Shown here: positions 20,227 to 30,025 of the stretch, piece by piece | Numbering within the stretch: position 1 is the stretch's first letter | Layout of the letters: every line of letters starts with the position of its first letter | Assembly (NCBI GenBank): GCA_902597865.1 | Contig: CACJZL010000001.1 | Coordinates: 1 to 64,000 of the forward strand | Length of the DNA: 64,000 nucleotides | Source of the DNA: an uncultured Pelagibacteraceae bacterium | GTDB lineage: Bacteria; Pseudomonadota; Alphaproteobacteria; Pelagibacterales; Pelagibacteraceae | Reading direction: 5' to 3' | The notes under the pieces: model-generated | What the model was told of the DNA's origin: nothing | Databases searched by the model: none | What the model saw: only the letters and a program-made list of their open reading frames with translations | Made by a program: the position numbers and the translations under genes

Positions 20227-21180
20227 TTAATTTACTTTATTTTTACACGAACCTGTTTGGAAAAATTCGCTGATATTATCTATAGCTAAATTTGCCATTG
20301 CGGTTCTAGTTTCTTTTGTAGCACTTCCCAAATGAGGAAGGATAAAAGCACTTTTATGTTTTAAATACCCAGGGTTCAGATTTGGTTCATTTTTATAAAC
20401 ATCTAAACCAACAGCGTAAACTTTTCTTCTATTTAATGCATCAATTAAAGCTTCATCATCTACAATATCCCCCCTTGCAACATTGGTGACAACTGCACCT
20501 TTCGGTAAAAGCTCTAAACTATCCTTATTGATTAAATTAATTGTTTCTTTTGAAGCAGGACAACAAACTGAGAGAACATCTGAAACAGACAACAAACCTT
20601 CTAATTTTTCATGATAGATGGCCCCTTGCTCTTTTTCAGAATTTAATTTTGATCTGTTATGATAATGAATAATCATTCCTAAAGATTTTGCAATTTTAGC
20701 AATCTTTTGACCAATTCTTCCCATTCCCAAAATACCTAGTCTTGATCCTGTCAGCTGTTTTCCAATCAAATAGTCTGCTGACCACTTCCAGTCTCCAGCT
20801 CTTGCTCCCTCTATTCCCTCTGAAGCTCTTCTACATGCACCAAGAATTAAAAGAATGCCAATTTCTGCTGTAGCATCTGTCAAAACCTCTGGAGTATTTG
20901 TGACGGTAATATTTCTTTTTTTTGCTGCCTCAAGATCAATATTACCAAATCCAACAGCAAAGTTGGAAAGAATTTTCACGCTTTCCGGCAACAAATTTAT
21001 AGTTTCTTTGTCTAATTTATCAGTCAATGCAGAAAGAATCCCGTCACAACCTTGGCTCATTTCTATTAATTTTTTTTGAGAATATAATTCATCATTTGAA
21101 TTTAGTTTAACATCATAAAGCTTTTTTAATTTTTCCTCATTCGAGTCAAGTAATTTTCTGGTAACTAATATTTTTTTCAT
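20227..21180 (-). CDS. D-2-hydroxyacid dehydrogenase (glyoxylate/hydroxypyruvate reductase-like)
   Basis: GILGMGRIGQKIAKIAKSLGM, VVTNVARGDIVDDEALIDAL, GLDVYKNEPNLNPGYLKHKSAFILPHLGSATKETR. Confidence 0.93.
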   Translation of the reverse strand: MKKILVTRKLLDSNEEKLKKLYDVKLNSNDELYSQKKLIEMSQGCDGILSALTDKLDKETINLLPESVKILSNFAVGFGNIDLEAAKKRNITVTNTPEVLTDATAEIGILLILGACRRASEGIEGARAGDWKWSADYLIGKQLTGSRLGILGMGRIGQKIAKIAKSLGMIIHYHNRSKLNSEKEQGAIYHEKLEGLLSVSDVLSVCCPASKETINLINKDSLELLPKGAVVTNVARGDIVDDEALIDALNRRKVYAVGLDVYKNEPNLNPGYLKHKSAFILPHLGSATKETRTAMANLAIDNISEFFQTGSCKNKVN

Positions 21181-21187
21181 AGTTTAA

Positions 21188-22561
21188 CTAATTTAAGTCA
21201 AAAATTTTACCAGGATTCATTATATTGTTTGGATCCATAGTTTTTTTAATTAATTTCATTGTTGGAAGATTATCGGCGTGTTCTTTTTTTAGATACTCTT
21301 TTTTATGTAATCCCACTCCATGTTCGCCAGTAATTGTTCCCTCAAGTTCTAATGTTTTCTCAATTAAAATGTCACTAAACTTTCTTATCTTTTCGTAAGT
21401 CTCTTTTTTTTCAGGATTGTAAGGGAGTAAAACATGAAAATTTCCATCTCCTAAGTGACCTACCATTGGGGCCCTTAATCCAAATTTTTTAACCTCTTCT
21501 TCCGCAAATTTTACACACTCTGTTATTTTTGAGATTGGTAGACACACATCTGTTGAATAAACCCTGCCATTATCTATTAAAGCTTTAACTGAATAATATA
21601 CATCCCATCTCGCTTTCCATAATTTATTTCTTTCTTCTAAACTTTTTGCCCACTTGAATGAACTTCCATTGTTATTTTTTGATAATTCCTCCACAGTTTT
21701 AATTGACTCTTTGTTTGAAATTTCTGAACCGTGGAATTCAAAGAATAGTGTTGGAAGAGGTTTAACATCCTCTAATTTTGAATAATTAATACTTATTTCC
21801 ATTTGATCTTTATTTAGCATTTCAATTCGCGCTATTTGGATACCATATTGAATAACTTCTTGCGCAGTTTTAACTGCGTCTTCTAAAGATGGAAAATGAC
21901 AAACAGCACTCATTATACTTTCTGGAATGGGAGACAATCTTAATTGAATTTCAGTTATAATTCCTAAGGTTCCCTCTGATCCCACAAATAAATTTGTTAA
22001 GTTGTATCCAGCGGAAGTTTTTTTTGTTCGTCCTCCTGTATTCATTATTTCACCATTAGGAAGAACAACTGTTAAGCCAGTTATTACAGTTTTCATTGTC
22101 CCGTATTTTACTGCCATTGTTCCAGAAGCAGAAGTTGAAGCCATACCTCCTATTGCAGCGTTTGCACCAGGGTCAATTGGGAAAAAAACGCCGTCCTCTC
22201 TCAAATAATCATTGAGTTGTTCTCTTGTTACGCACGCTTGAACTCTGCAGTCAAAATCTTGAGTGTTAACTGTTAAAATATTATTCATTTTTTCTAAAGA
22301 AATTGTTATGCCTTTATCATTACCGACTACATTTCCCTCAAGGGATGTGCCGGTACCAAAAGGAACGACTGGTACTTTGTGTTCATTACAAAGTTTTAGT
22401 ATTTTCGACACTTCTTCATTTGACTCTGGAAAAACTACTGCTTTAGATAAAATCGGATCGTAAGTATCTTCTCCTCTAGAATAATTTAAACGTGTAGACT
22501 CTGATTGAGAAAATCTTCCATTCAAAATTTTTTTTAATTCTTGTTGAAGAATGGTATTCAT
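21188..22561 (-). CDS. FAD-binding oxidase (GlcD/D-lactate dehydrogenase-like)
   Basis: VPVVPFGTGTSLEGNVVGNDKGITISLEKMN, GSEGTLGIITEIQLRLSPIPE, GHLGDGNFHVLLPY, TGEHGVGLHKKEYL. Confidence 0.93.
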   Translation of the reverse strand: MNTILQQELKKILNGRFSQSESTRLNYSRGEDTYDPILSKAVVFPESNEEVSKILKLCNEHKVPVVPFGTGTSLEGNVVGNDKGITISLEKMNNILTVNTQDFDCRVQACVTREQLNDYLREDGVFFPIDPGANAAIGGMASTSASGTMAVKYGTMKTVITGLTVVLPNGEIMNTGGRTKKTSAGYNLTNLFVGSEGTLGIITEIQLRLSPIPESIMSAVCHFPSLEDAVKTAQEVIQYGIQIARIEMLNKDQMEISINYSKLEDVKPLPTLFFEFHGSEISNKESIKTVEELSKNNNGSSFKWAKSLEERNKLWKARWDVYYSVKALIDNGRVYSTDVCLPISKITECVKFAEEEVKKFGLRAPMVGHLGDGNFHVLLPYNPEKKETYEKIRKFSDILIEKTLELEGTITGEHGVGLHKKEYLKKEHADNLPTMKLIKKTMDPNNIMNPGKIFDLN

Positions 22562-22604
22562 AAGATTTGATATTATCTAATATTTTTTGGAAATACTATT
22601 AAAA

Positions 22605-23768
22605 CTATTTCAGCATTTTTTTGATGTTTTCTAATGCTTGAGAAATATTATCTCTTGATGCAGCAAAACTGAATCTAACATAATTTTGGCAAGTTTCGCC
22701 AAAAGCTGATCCAGGAACTATTGCTACTCCTGCTTCATGCATAGCCTTCCTCGCAAATTCAGCACCATTCATGCCAGTTCCAATTACTTTTGGAAATGCA
22801 TAAAATGCTCCACCTGGTAAGCTACATTCGACACCTGGTAAATCATTTAACCCTTTATAAATTAAATCTCTCCTTTGAGTAAATTTTTCCATCATAGCGT
22901 TGATTGAATCATCTGGTCCATCCAATGCGGCAATACCTGCAAACTGAGCTGCAGCATTAACACATGAAACGCTATTGATTAATAATTTATTAACATGATC
23001 GATTAAGTGTTGAGGCCAAAAACTCCAACCAAGCCTCCAACCTGTCATTGAATATGCTTTGCTCCATCCCTCTAAAACTATCAATCTTTCTCTTAATTCT
23101 GGATAATGAAAAAAAGATGGCATTTCTTTATTATCAAAAATTTGCCTGCTATAAATTTCGTCACTTAGTATTGTTACATGCGGATATTTTTTTAAGCCAT
23201 CAGCTAAGAAATCAATATCCTTTTTTTCAACAAAACTTCCTGTCGGATTGTTTGGATTAATTAAGACTAGCAATCTAGTCTTGTCAGTTATTAAAGATAA
23301 TATTTTATCTGGGTTAAATTTTAAATCTTTATCCTCTGTTAAATCATAAGGCACAGATGTTGAGCCAGTATAGTTTATCATCGACTCATATATTGGGAAT
23401 GCTGGTGTAGGATGAATTATTTCTGCTCCAGGTTCACCAAAACATTGGATAGCATAGCTCATAGTAGGTTTTCCGCCTGGCATAATGAGAATTCTATTAA
23501 AATCAATATCAACATTATAACGTCTTTTTATCCACCTAGTGACAGCCTGGCGGCATTCAGGAATACCATTAGACATTACATATCCATGATGTCCATCATC
23601 AAGTGCTTTCTTGGCTGCTTCAACAACATGCTTTGGAGTTTTAAAATCTGGTTGACCTAGTCCTAAATGAATCATGGGCTTACCTTGAGCTTCTAACTTT
23701 TTTGCTTCTGCAAGCACGGTAAATGCAGACTCAGTTCCCAACCTATCTAAACTTCTTGCAAGTTTCAT
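22605..23768 (-). CDS. PLP-dependent aminotransferase class I/II
   Basis: MIHLGLGQPDFKTPKHV, LVLINPNNPTGSFVEKKDI, ILSDEIYSRQIFD, EGWSKAYSMTGWRLGW. Confidence 0.93.
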   Translation of the reverse strand: MKLARSLDRLGTESAFTVLAEAKKLEAQGKPMIHLGLGQPDFKTPKHVVEAAKKALDDGHHGYVMSNGIPECRQAVTRWIKRRYNVDIDFNRILIMPGGKPTMSYAIQCFGEPGAEIIHPTPAFPIYESMINYTGSTSVPYDLTEDKDLKFNPDKILSLITDKTRLLVLINPNNPTGSFVEKKDIDFLADGLKKYPHVTILSDEIYSRQIFDNKEMPSFFHYPELRERLIVLEGWSKAYSMTGWRLGWSFWPQHLIDHVNKLLINSVSCVNAAAQFAGIAALDGPDDSINAMMEKFTQRRDLIYKGLNDLPGVECSLPGGAFYAFPKVIGTGMNGAEFARKAMHEAGVAIVPGSAFGETCQNYVRFSFAASRDNISQALENIKKMLK

Positions 23769-23778
23769 AAAAAATATT

Positions 23779-24936
23779 TTATACCCTATTTCTATAAATT
23801 AATTTCGAACTATTCAACTCTTTTAAGTTTTTACATCCCATAAGCACCATATTTCTCTCAATTTCGTTATGCATATTTTTCAATAATTTCTCTACACCAT
23901 CTTGACCACCAGCGGCTAAAGAAAACAAAAACATCTTTCCAAAACTGCAAGCTTTCGCTCCAGCAGCTAAAGCTTTAAGAACATGGGTCCCTCTTCTAAT
24001 TCCTCCATCAAGAATAATTTCTAATTTGTCTCCTACGGCATCTGAAATAGCTTTCACTTGATCAAATGGAGATCTTGAACCATCTAATTGACGACCACCA
24101 TGGTTTGATATCATTATTGCAGAACATCCAATGTCTATTGCTCTTTTAGCATCATCCACCGACATAACTCCTTTGAGCGCAAAAGGTCCATTCCATTTTT
24201 TTACACAATAGGCAGCATCCTTCCAATTCATTTTTGGATCATATTGCTCATTAATATATTCTATAACTGATTTAGCTATGTTTGTTCCTTTATCAGTCTT
24301 CGTTGCTACATTCGCTAATTTAAATTTGCCGTGTGTTAAATAATTTAAAACCCACATTGGGTGTGTCGCAAAGCTCATTAAACTTCGAAAAGTTAATTTA
24401 GGAGGTGTTGTAAAACCAGTTCTATGATCTCTTTCTCTATTGCCAGCAACTAAGGTATCGACTGTTAAACACATCCCGTCAAATCCTGACCTTTTACATC
24501 TTTCAATTAAATCATCAGTAATAGATTGATCTTTATGAACATAAAGCTGAAATAATTTTGGACCCCCAGAAATATTAGAAATTTCCTCAATAGTGTTATT
24601 TGCCATTGTGGACATGCTATAGAAAGTTCCAAATTTATCAGCTGCTTTTGCGGAAGCTTTGTCTCCATCGTGATGATAAAGTCTTTGCATAGCACACGGA
24701 GACAAAAAAATTGGCATATCAATTTTTTTTCCAAAAATTGTTGTGGTTAAATCTGGTTTTCCAACACTTGTTAAAACATTTGGAATTAGATCACATTCGT
24801 TAAATGAGTCTGTATTTCTTTTTAGAGTAGACTCATCATCAGCACCCCCGTCAATATAATGAAAAATTGGTGAAGGGAGTTTTTTTTTTGCTAATTTTCT
24901 AAAGTCATCAAAATTATAACAGTCTTTTAAGCTCAC
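23779..24936 (-). CDS. FMN-dependent alpha-hydroxy acid dehydrogenase (LldD family), copy 2
   Basis: KLPSPIFHYIDGGADDES, LSPCAMQRLYHHDGD, ISNHGGRQLDGSRSPFDQV, ILDGGIRRGTHVLKALAAGAKACSFGK. Confidence 0.93.
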   Translation of the reverse strand: MSLKDCYNFDDFRKLAKKKLPSPIFHYIDGGADDESTLKRNTDSFNECDLIPNVLTSVGKPDLTTTIFGKKIDMPIFLSPCAMQRLYHHDGDKASAKAADKFGTFYSMSTMANNTIEEISNISGGPKLFQLYVHKDQSITDDLIERCKRSGFDGMCLTVDTLVAGNRERDHRTGFTTPPKLTFRSLMSFATHPMWVLNYLTHGKFKLANVATKTDKGTNIAKSVIEYINEQYDPKMNWKDAAYCVKKWNGPFALKGVMSVDDAKRAIDIGCSAIMISNHGGRQLDGSRSPFDQVKAISDAVGDKLEIILDGGIRRGTHVLKALAAGAKACSFGKMFLFSLAAGGQDGVEKLLKNMHNEIERNMVLMGCKNLKELNSSKLIYRNRV

Positions 24937-26087
24937 TATCTTCTAAATCTTAAGTTGCTTCTATTTAAATCTGAAATTTTAGTACAACCCATTAATTTCA
25001 TATTTCTTTGTAACTCAGCTTTATACTGTCCAAGTGCTCTCTCTACACCTGCCTGACCAGCTGCTGCTAAAGCGTAAAGATATAATCTTCCTCCTGCACA
25101 AGCCTTAGCACCAAGAGATAAAGCTTTTAACATATGTGTTCCTCTTTGAAATCCACCTTCGCAGATAACATCTAATTTGTCTCCAACCGCGTCTACTATT
25201 TCTGCGAGTTGATCAAAAGGAGATCTTGAGCCATCAAGTTGTCTTCCACCATGATTTGAAACCATTATTCCTGTGCATCCAATATCAACAGCTTTTTTAG
25301 CATCCTCAACACTCATAATGCCTTTTAGTGCAAAATGGCCTCCCCATTGAGAGCAAAGTTTCTCTGCATCTTTCCAATTCATAGATTGGTCTAACATGGT
25401 AGAAAAATAATTTCCGATAGAAGAATTGGTACTTGTTCCCTCCTTCACGAAATCTTGAAGATGTGGTAGTTCAAATTTACCTTTTGTTAAGTAATTAATT
25501 CCCCACATTGGTTTAGTAGCAAAACTAAATAAACTTGATAATGTTAACTTAGGAGGCGATGTAAAACCAGTTCTCAAATCTCTTTCACGATTTCCTCCAG
25601 TAATAGTATCGACTGTTAAGGCCATGACATCAAATTTTGCAGCTTTTGCTCTTTCCAAACAAGAAGTATTTAATCCTCTATCTTTATGAAAATAAAATTG
25701 AAACATTTTAGGAGTATCTATCATTGAGGATATTTCCTCTACACTAACTGTGGCTAAAGCAGAAACTCCAAACATAGTATTAAATTTTTGTGCTGCTTTA
25801 CCTACTGCTCTTTCTCCATCGTAATGGAAAAGTCTTTGCAATGCTGTTGGTGAACAATAAAAAGGTAAATCTAATTTCTTGCCAAATATTGTAGTAGATA
25901 GATCAACATTTTCAACGCCCCTTAAAACATTTGGAACTAAGTCAACATCATCAAATGCGCTTGTGTTTCTTGCATAAGTAATTTCATCGTCTGCCGCCCC
26001 ATCTATGTAGTGGAAAATCGGAGATGGAAGTTTTTTCTTTGCTAGTTTTCTAAAATCACGAAAGTTATGACAATTTGAAAGTTTCAT
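24936..26087 (-). CDS. FMN-dependent alpha-hydroxy acid dehydrogenase (LldD family), copy 1
   Basis: KLPSPIFHYIDGAADDEI, VSNHGGRQLDGSRSPFDQL, ICEGGFQRGTHMLKALSLGAKACAGGR. Confidence 0.93.
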   Translation of the reverse strand: MKLSNCHNFRDFRKLAKKKLPSPIFHYIDGAADDEITYARNTSAFDDVDLVPNVLRGVENVDLSTTIFGKKLDLPFYCSPTALQRLFHYDGERAVGKAAQKFNTMFGVSALATVSVEEISSMIDTPKMFQFYFHKDRGLNTSCLERAKAAKFDVMALTVDTITGGNRERDLRTGFTSPPKLTLSSLFSFATKPMWGINYLTKGKFELPHLQDFVKEGTSTNSSIGNYFSTMLDQSMNWKDAEKLCSQWGGHFALKGIMSVEDAKKAVDIGCTGIMVSNHGGRQLDGSRSPFDQLAEIVDAVGDKLDVICEGGFQRGTHMLKALSLGAKACAGGRLYLYALAAAGQAGVERALGQYKAELQRNMKLMGCTKISDLNRSNLRFRR

Positions 26088-26096
26088 AGGGCTATT

Positions 26097-26618
26097 TTAA
26101 AAACTTTTCATGAAATTAAACATGTAACTATCTGCCCCAGGATTTTTATCACCCAAATTAGCGTTTGATAAATGACTGTGCGAATAGCCCAGTTTAGTAC
26201 CGGGTAGAAGATCTACAGATAGTTGAAGCTCAGATTTAAATTCCAAGGGCGAACCTAAATCTTTACCATCACCCATAGAATATATGCCAGGTGAGAAACT
26301 TGGGGTTAAATTTAATTTACCGACCTTATATTCAGCTTGAACTCCAGTATAAAAGTATGATGCTGAGTCTGCTGTCACCATAAACCCTGTTATTGGACTT
26401 AATTTACCTAAAAAGGTTTCTCTGAACAAATCTTCATTAGAATGTTGAATACCAAATAGTTCTGAACTTTTTTTAGAACTAGTGTTGATATCAAACACTC
26501 CTGAAAAAAAATTAAATTGATGATTATCAGAAGTTTTCAGTTCATCAGCATTTATGCTTATTGGATTAACAAAAAGCATTAAAAAAATTGTTAAAATTTT
26601 AATTGTTCTATTATTCAT
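26097..26618 (-). CDS. Acyloxyacyl hydrolase / PagL-like lipid A deacylase
   Basis: Signal peptide MNNRTIKILTIFLMLFVNPISINA; TKLGYSHSHLSNANLGDKNPGADSYMFNF resembles the PagL His-Ser motif; start trimmed to 26618. Confidence 0.75.
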   Translation of the reverse strand: MNNRTIKILTIFLMLFVNPISINADELKTSDNHQFNFFSGVFDINTSSKKSSELFGIQHSNEDLFRETFLGKLSPITGFMVTADSASYFYTGVQAEYKVGKLNLTPSFSPGIYSMGDGKDLGSPLEFKSELQLSVDLLPGTKLGYSHSHLSNANLGDKNPGADSYMFNFMKSF

Positions 26619-27019
26619 ATTTTTTTTAAAATTTTTCTTGTTATTATGGCACCTCCTATTAAAAATAACAATAAGGGCAATGTCCACAATAAAAGGGTAT
26701 TTTTTGATATACCTGGGTCATATACTATCCACTGACCATATTTTTCAACGAGAGACTTAAATATTTCGTCATTTGTTTTTCCATTTTTTAATTCACCTTG
26801 TATATATTTTTTCATACTTTCAGCGAAGTCTGAGTTAGACTCATGGATTGTCTGACCCTGGCAAATTAAACATCGCAAATTTTTTGTAATATTTATTGTT
26901 TGTTCTTCATAAATTGTTGATGGTGTTGCGATACCTTTTGAAGAAATTAAGACTAAAAGAAAATATAATAAAATTTTAATTATTGATAATTTTTTTGATT
27001 TCATTGACATCTTTTTCAT
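26615..27019 (-). CDS. ccmH: Cytochrome c maturation protein CcmH/CycL
   Basis: ITKNLRCLICQGQTIHESNSDFAESMKKYI, KYGQWIVYDP, C-terminal TM. Confidence 0.93.
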   Translation of the reverse strand: MKKMSMKSKKLSIIKILLYFLLVLISSKGIATPSTIYEEQTINITKNLRCLICQGQTIHESNSDFAESMKKYIQGELKNGKTNDEIFKSLVEKYGQWIVYDPGISKNTLLLWTLPLLLFLIGGAIITRKILKKI

Positions 27020-27518
27020 TTAACGGGCCTATATATTTTTTCAACACTTTGTTATCATTATTTATTAAAAATGTTTCTGGAACTCCATATGCTCCAAAGT
27101 TAATAGATATTGTACCCTGTTTATCAATAAAGATCTGGTCAAATGGATCTCCGTACGACTTTAAAAAATCTAAGGCATTTTTCTTTTTATCTTTATAATT
27201 TATTCCAATCATCATAATTGGGGTAACATTTTTCAATTCTAAAAGATATTTAATTTCATCCTTACAAGGTACGCACCAGGAGGACCAAATGTTAATTAAA
27301 TAAAAATTTTGTCCTACAAGCACTTTGTTAAAATATATTTGATTTTCATCAATTAAAGATTGAACTTTAAAATCAGTAAAAATTTGATTATCACTTATTT
27401 TTGGCGAATAAATTTTTTCTTTTTGAAGAGCAAATTTAAAAACAAAAAATGATATAATTAGAAAAATTAATATTGTTAGACTAAATATTGACTTCTTTAT
27501 TTTTTCTAAAAATTGCAA
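26976..27518 (-). CDS. ccmG: Thiol:disulfide interchange protein CcmG/DsbE
   Basis: NIWSSWCVPCKDEIKYLLEL, YGDPFDQIFIDKQGTISINFGAYGVPETFLI. Confidence 0.93.
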   Translation of the reverse strand: MQFLEKIKKSIFSLTILIFLIISFFVFKFALQKEKIYSPKISDNQIFTDFKVQSLIDENQIYFNKVLVGQNFYLINIWSSWCVPCKDEIKYLLELKNVTPIMMIGINYKDKKKNALDFLKSYGDPFDQIFIDKQGTISINFGAYGVPETFLINNDNKVLKKYIGPLNEKDVNEIKKIINN

Positions 27519-29367
27519 ATATCCCTCCCAGTATAATTATTAAAGTTGAAATCCAGATCCAAATCATAAAAGGCTTATGTTGATATCTTACATTAAAAAA
27601 ATTTTGATCCTTAATAATATTAATTGTTATAAATCTGTCTTTGAATAACGAAGTTTTTATAGATGCCTCACTAGTAGCCATTTCTGGTTCATTATAAATT
27701 CTTATTTCTGGTTTAAGATTGATGATTTTATTTTTCTCGTCAAGTATTTCAAAAAAACCAATAATCGATTCATAATTATTTTCTTTTTCAATTGTGATCT
27801 TTTTAAAAATTATCTTTTCGTTTTTTAGAGCAAAACTCTCTCCAACTTTAATATTCTTGACTATCTCTTTCGATGAAAAACTATTTAACAATATAGATAT
27901 TAAAAGTAACGAAAACCCAGTATGTGAAAATATTTGTGCAAAATTTTTTGTTTTTTTGCTAAATTGATCCAAGCTTTTGATCAATAAATAAAAAAATCCT
28001 ATAAACAGTAAAAGAACAAATATATTTTTTTCACCAATAAAATAAATAGTCATGAAAGATAAAATTAATGTAATTATGATAACTAGAAAACTTTTAAGTC
28101 CAATCCTAAAGTTTGTTTTAATCCATTTCATGCTGGGACCGATGGACATAAAAAGAACAAATGGAATTAGGAAAGGTAAAATAAGCTTATTATAAAATGG
28201 TGGCCCTACAGAAATTTGCTCATCTAATATGACATCAAGAAATATTGGGTAAATCGTACCTATTAAAACGACGCTCAAAAAATATAATATGAACCAGTTA
28301 TTAATTAAGACTGCAGTTTCTTTACTTAAAGTAAAAATTTCACTTTTCTGAACAAAATTTTTGTTTTCATAAAAAACAAAAATTACAAAAGATAATAAAA
28401 CTAAAACAAGCAAAAATGTTAATATAAAAATTCCTCTAGACGGATCATTCGCAAAAGTGTGAACGGAATTTAAAATTCCAGATCTCACCAAAAAAGTCCC
28501 AACCATACTTAATGCAAAAGTAATGATGCATAATACAACTGTCCAATTTTTAAAAAGTTCTCTCTTTTCTAGAGTTACAACACAATGAAGCAAAGCCGTT
28601 AAACTTAACCATGGCATCAAAGATACATTTTCCACCGGATCCCAAAACCAAAATCCACCCCATCCAAGTTCGTAATATGCCCAAATCGAACCTAATAAAA
28701 TTCCAGCTGTAAGAAAAATCCAGGAGAATAGTATCCAAAATTTAATTTTTTTAGCCCAACTTTTGTTTACATTGTTCGAAATCATAGAAGCTAATGCAGC
28801 TGAAAAAATTATTGATGTTCCAACATAACCTAAATATAAAATTGGAGGATGAATACCTAATGCTGGATCTTGTAAAATAGGGTTAAGCCCAAGTCCTTCT
28901 TTTTGAACTGGAAAAATTTCATTAAAAGGATTTGATGTTTTTAAAACAAAGACGAAAAAACCAATTACAATAATTTGATGAAATAATGTGGTTAAAAGTC
29001 TGTAATTGATTGGTTCATTTCTTGATTTTAAAATAAATCCTAATAACACACCAGTTAAAACCAATAACCATAAAAGTAAACTACCTTCATGATTTCCCCA
29101 GGTTCCAGTAATTTTATAAAACAGAGGTTTCGTTGTATGAGAGTTATTGTAGACTGTCTCGTTACTGAAATCAGAGATTATAAAAGAATAAATTAATGAA
29201 ATAAAAGAGATAAAAACAAAAAAAAATTGAAAACCAATTAAACCAGCGATTTTACCAGAAACAACTGTAACATTTCTCTTTATTTGAACTGAAGAATTCA
29301 AAAAAATAAAAATTGATGTCAACAAGCCAAAAATTAATGAATAATATCCTAATTGTGAAATGACCAA
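27481..29367 (-). CDS. ccmF: Heme lyase CcmF
   Basis: WGNHEGSLLLWLL, GWGGFWFWDPVENVSLMPWLSLTALLHC, SVHTFANDPSRGIFIL; many TM helices. Confidence 0.96.
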   Translation of the reverse strand: MVISQLGYYSLIFGLLTSIFIFLNSSVQIKRNVTVVSGKIAGLIGFQFFFVFISFISLIYSFIISDFSNETVYNNSHTTKPLFYKITGTWGNHEGSLLLWLLVLTGVLLGFILKSRNEPINYRLLTTLFHQIIVIGFFVFVLKTSNPFNEIFPVQKEGLGLNPILQDPALGIHPPILYLGYVGTSIIFSAALASMISNNVNKSWAKKIKFWILFSWIFLTAGILLGSIWAYYELGWGGFWFWDPVENVSLMPWLSLTALLHCVVTLEKRELFKNWTVVLCIITFALSMVGTFLVRSGILNSVHTFANDPSRGIFILTFLLVLVLLSFVIFVFYENKNFVQKSEIFTLSKETAVLINNWFILYFLSVVLIGTIYPIFLDVILDEQISVGPPFYNKLILPFLIPFVLFMSIGPSMKWIKTNFRIGLKSFLVIIITLILSFMTIYFIGEKNIFVLLLFIGFFYLLIKSLDQFSKKTKNFAQIFSHTGFSLLLISILLNSFSSKEIVKNIKVGESFALKNEKIIFKKITIEKENNYESIIGFFEILDEKNKIINLKPEIRIYNEPEMATSEASIKTSLFKDRFITINIIKDQNFFNVRYQHKPFMIWIWISTLIIILGGIFAIFRKNKEVNI

Positions 29368-29368
29368 T

Positions 29369-29785
29369 TTATTCTCCTAAAGATTTTTTAACTTCTGGTG
29401 GCATATAATTTTCATCGTGTTTAGCCAAAATTTTATCTGCTACCAGAAATTTTTTATCATTAAGAAATCCTTCTGCAACGACTCCTTTTTCTTCTTCAAA
29501 TAAATTTGGAACTGTTCCCGAAAAAGTTACATATAACTCATTTTTAAAATCAGTTATTACGAAGTTAATTTTGTTATTATTCATCATAACTGAGTCTTTT
29601 TTTACCATACCTCCGACTCTAATTTTTTTGTTTGAAATTTGTGACAAAAGCTTGATTTCGCTTGGAGATTTAAAATATACGACATTATCTTTTAAAACTT
29701 TAAGAACAGTAAAAGTTGTAAGTGCTATTAATGTTAAAAAAATAGCGATGAATAAAAATCTTAACTTAACTTTTTTGCTGTACAT
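29369..29785 (-). CDS. ccmE: Heme chaperone CcmE
   Basis: N-terminal [35 protein letters not shown]. Confidence 0.94.
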   Translation of the reverse strand: MYSKKVKLRFLFIAIFLTLIALTTFTVLKVLKDNVVYFKSPSEIKLLSQISNKKIRVGGMVKKDSVMMNNNKINFVITDFKNELYVTFSGTVPNLFEEEKGVVAEGFLNDKKFLVADKILAKHDENYMPPEVKKSLGE

Positions 29786-29794
29786 TATTTTAAA

Positions 29795-30025
29795 TTAGAT
29801 TTTTTGTGCAGCGTTACTTGAAGCTAATACCTGGTTAGTTCTTTGTTTGTAGGCCTCTGTATATTTAATTTTTTCTAAATGATTGAATTTTAATTCGAAT
29901 TTTTTATTTTCTTTTATTAATTGTCGATTGATTATTAGGTATAGTGTATAAAAGTTGACTAGCGTAAACGTAAACGCCGACCATACAAATAATCCATATC
30001 CATTCATCAATAATAAGTTAATCAC
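29795..30025 (-). CDS. ccmD: CcmD-like small membrane protein
   Basis: Single-TM 76 aa between ccmC and ccmE; NGYGLFVWSAFTFTLVNFYTLYLI. Confidence 0.75.
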   Translation of the reverse strand: MINLLLMNGYGLFVWSAFTFTLVNFYTLYLIINRQLIKENKKFELKFNHLEKIKYTEAYKQRTNQVLASSNAAQKI

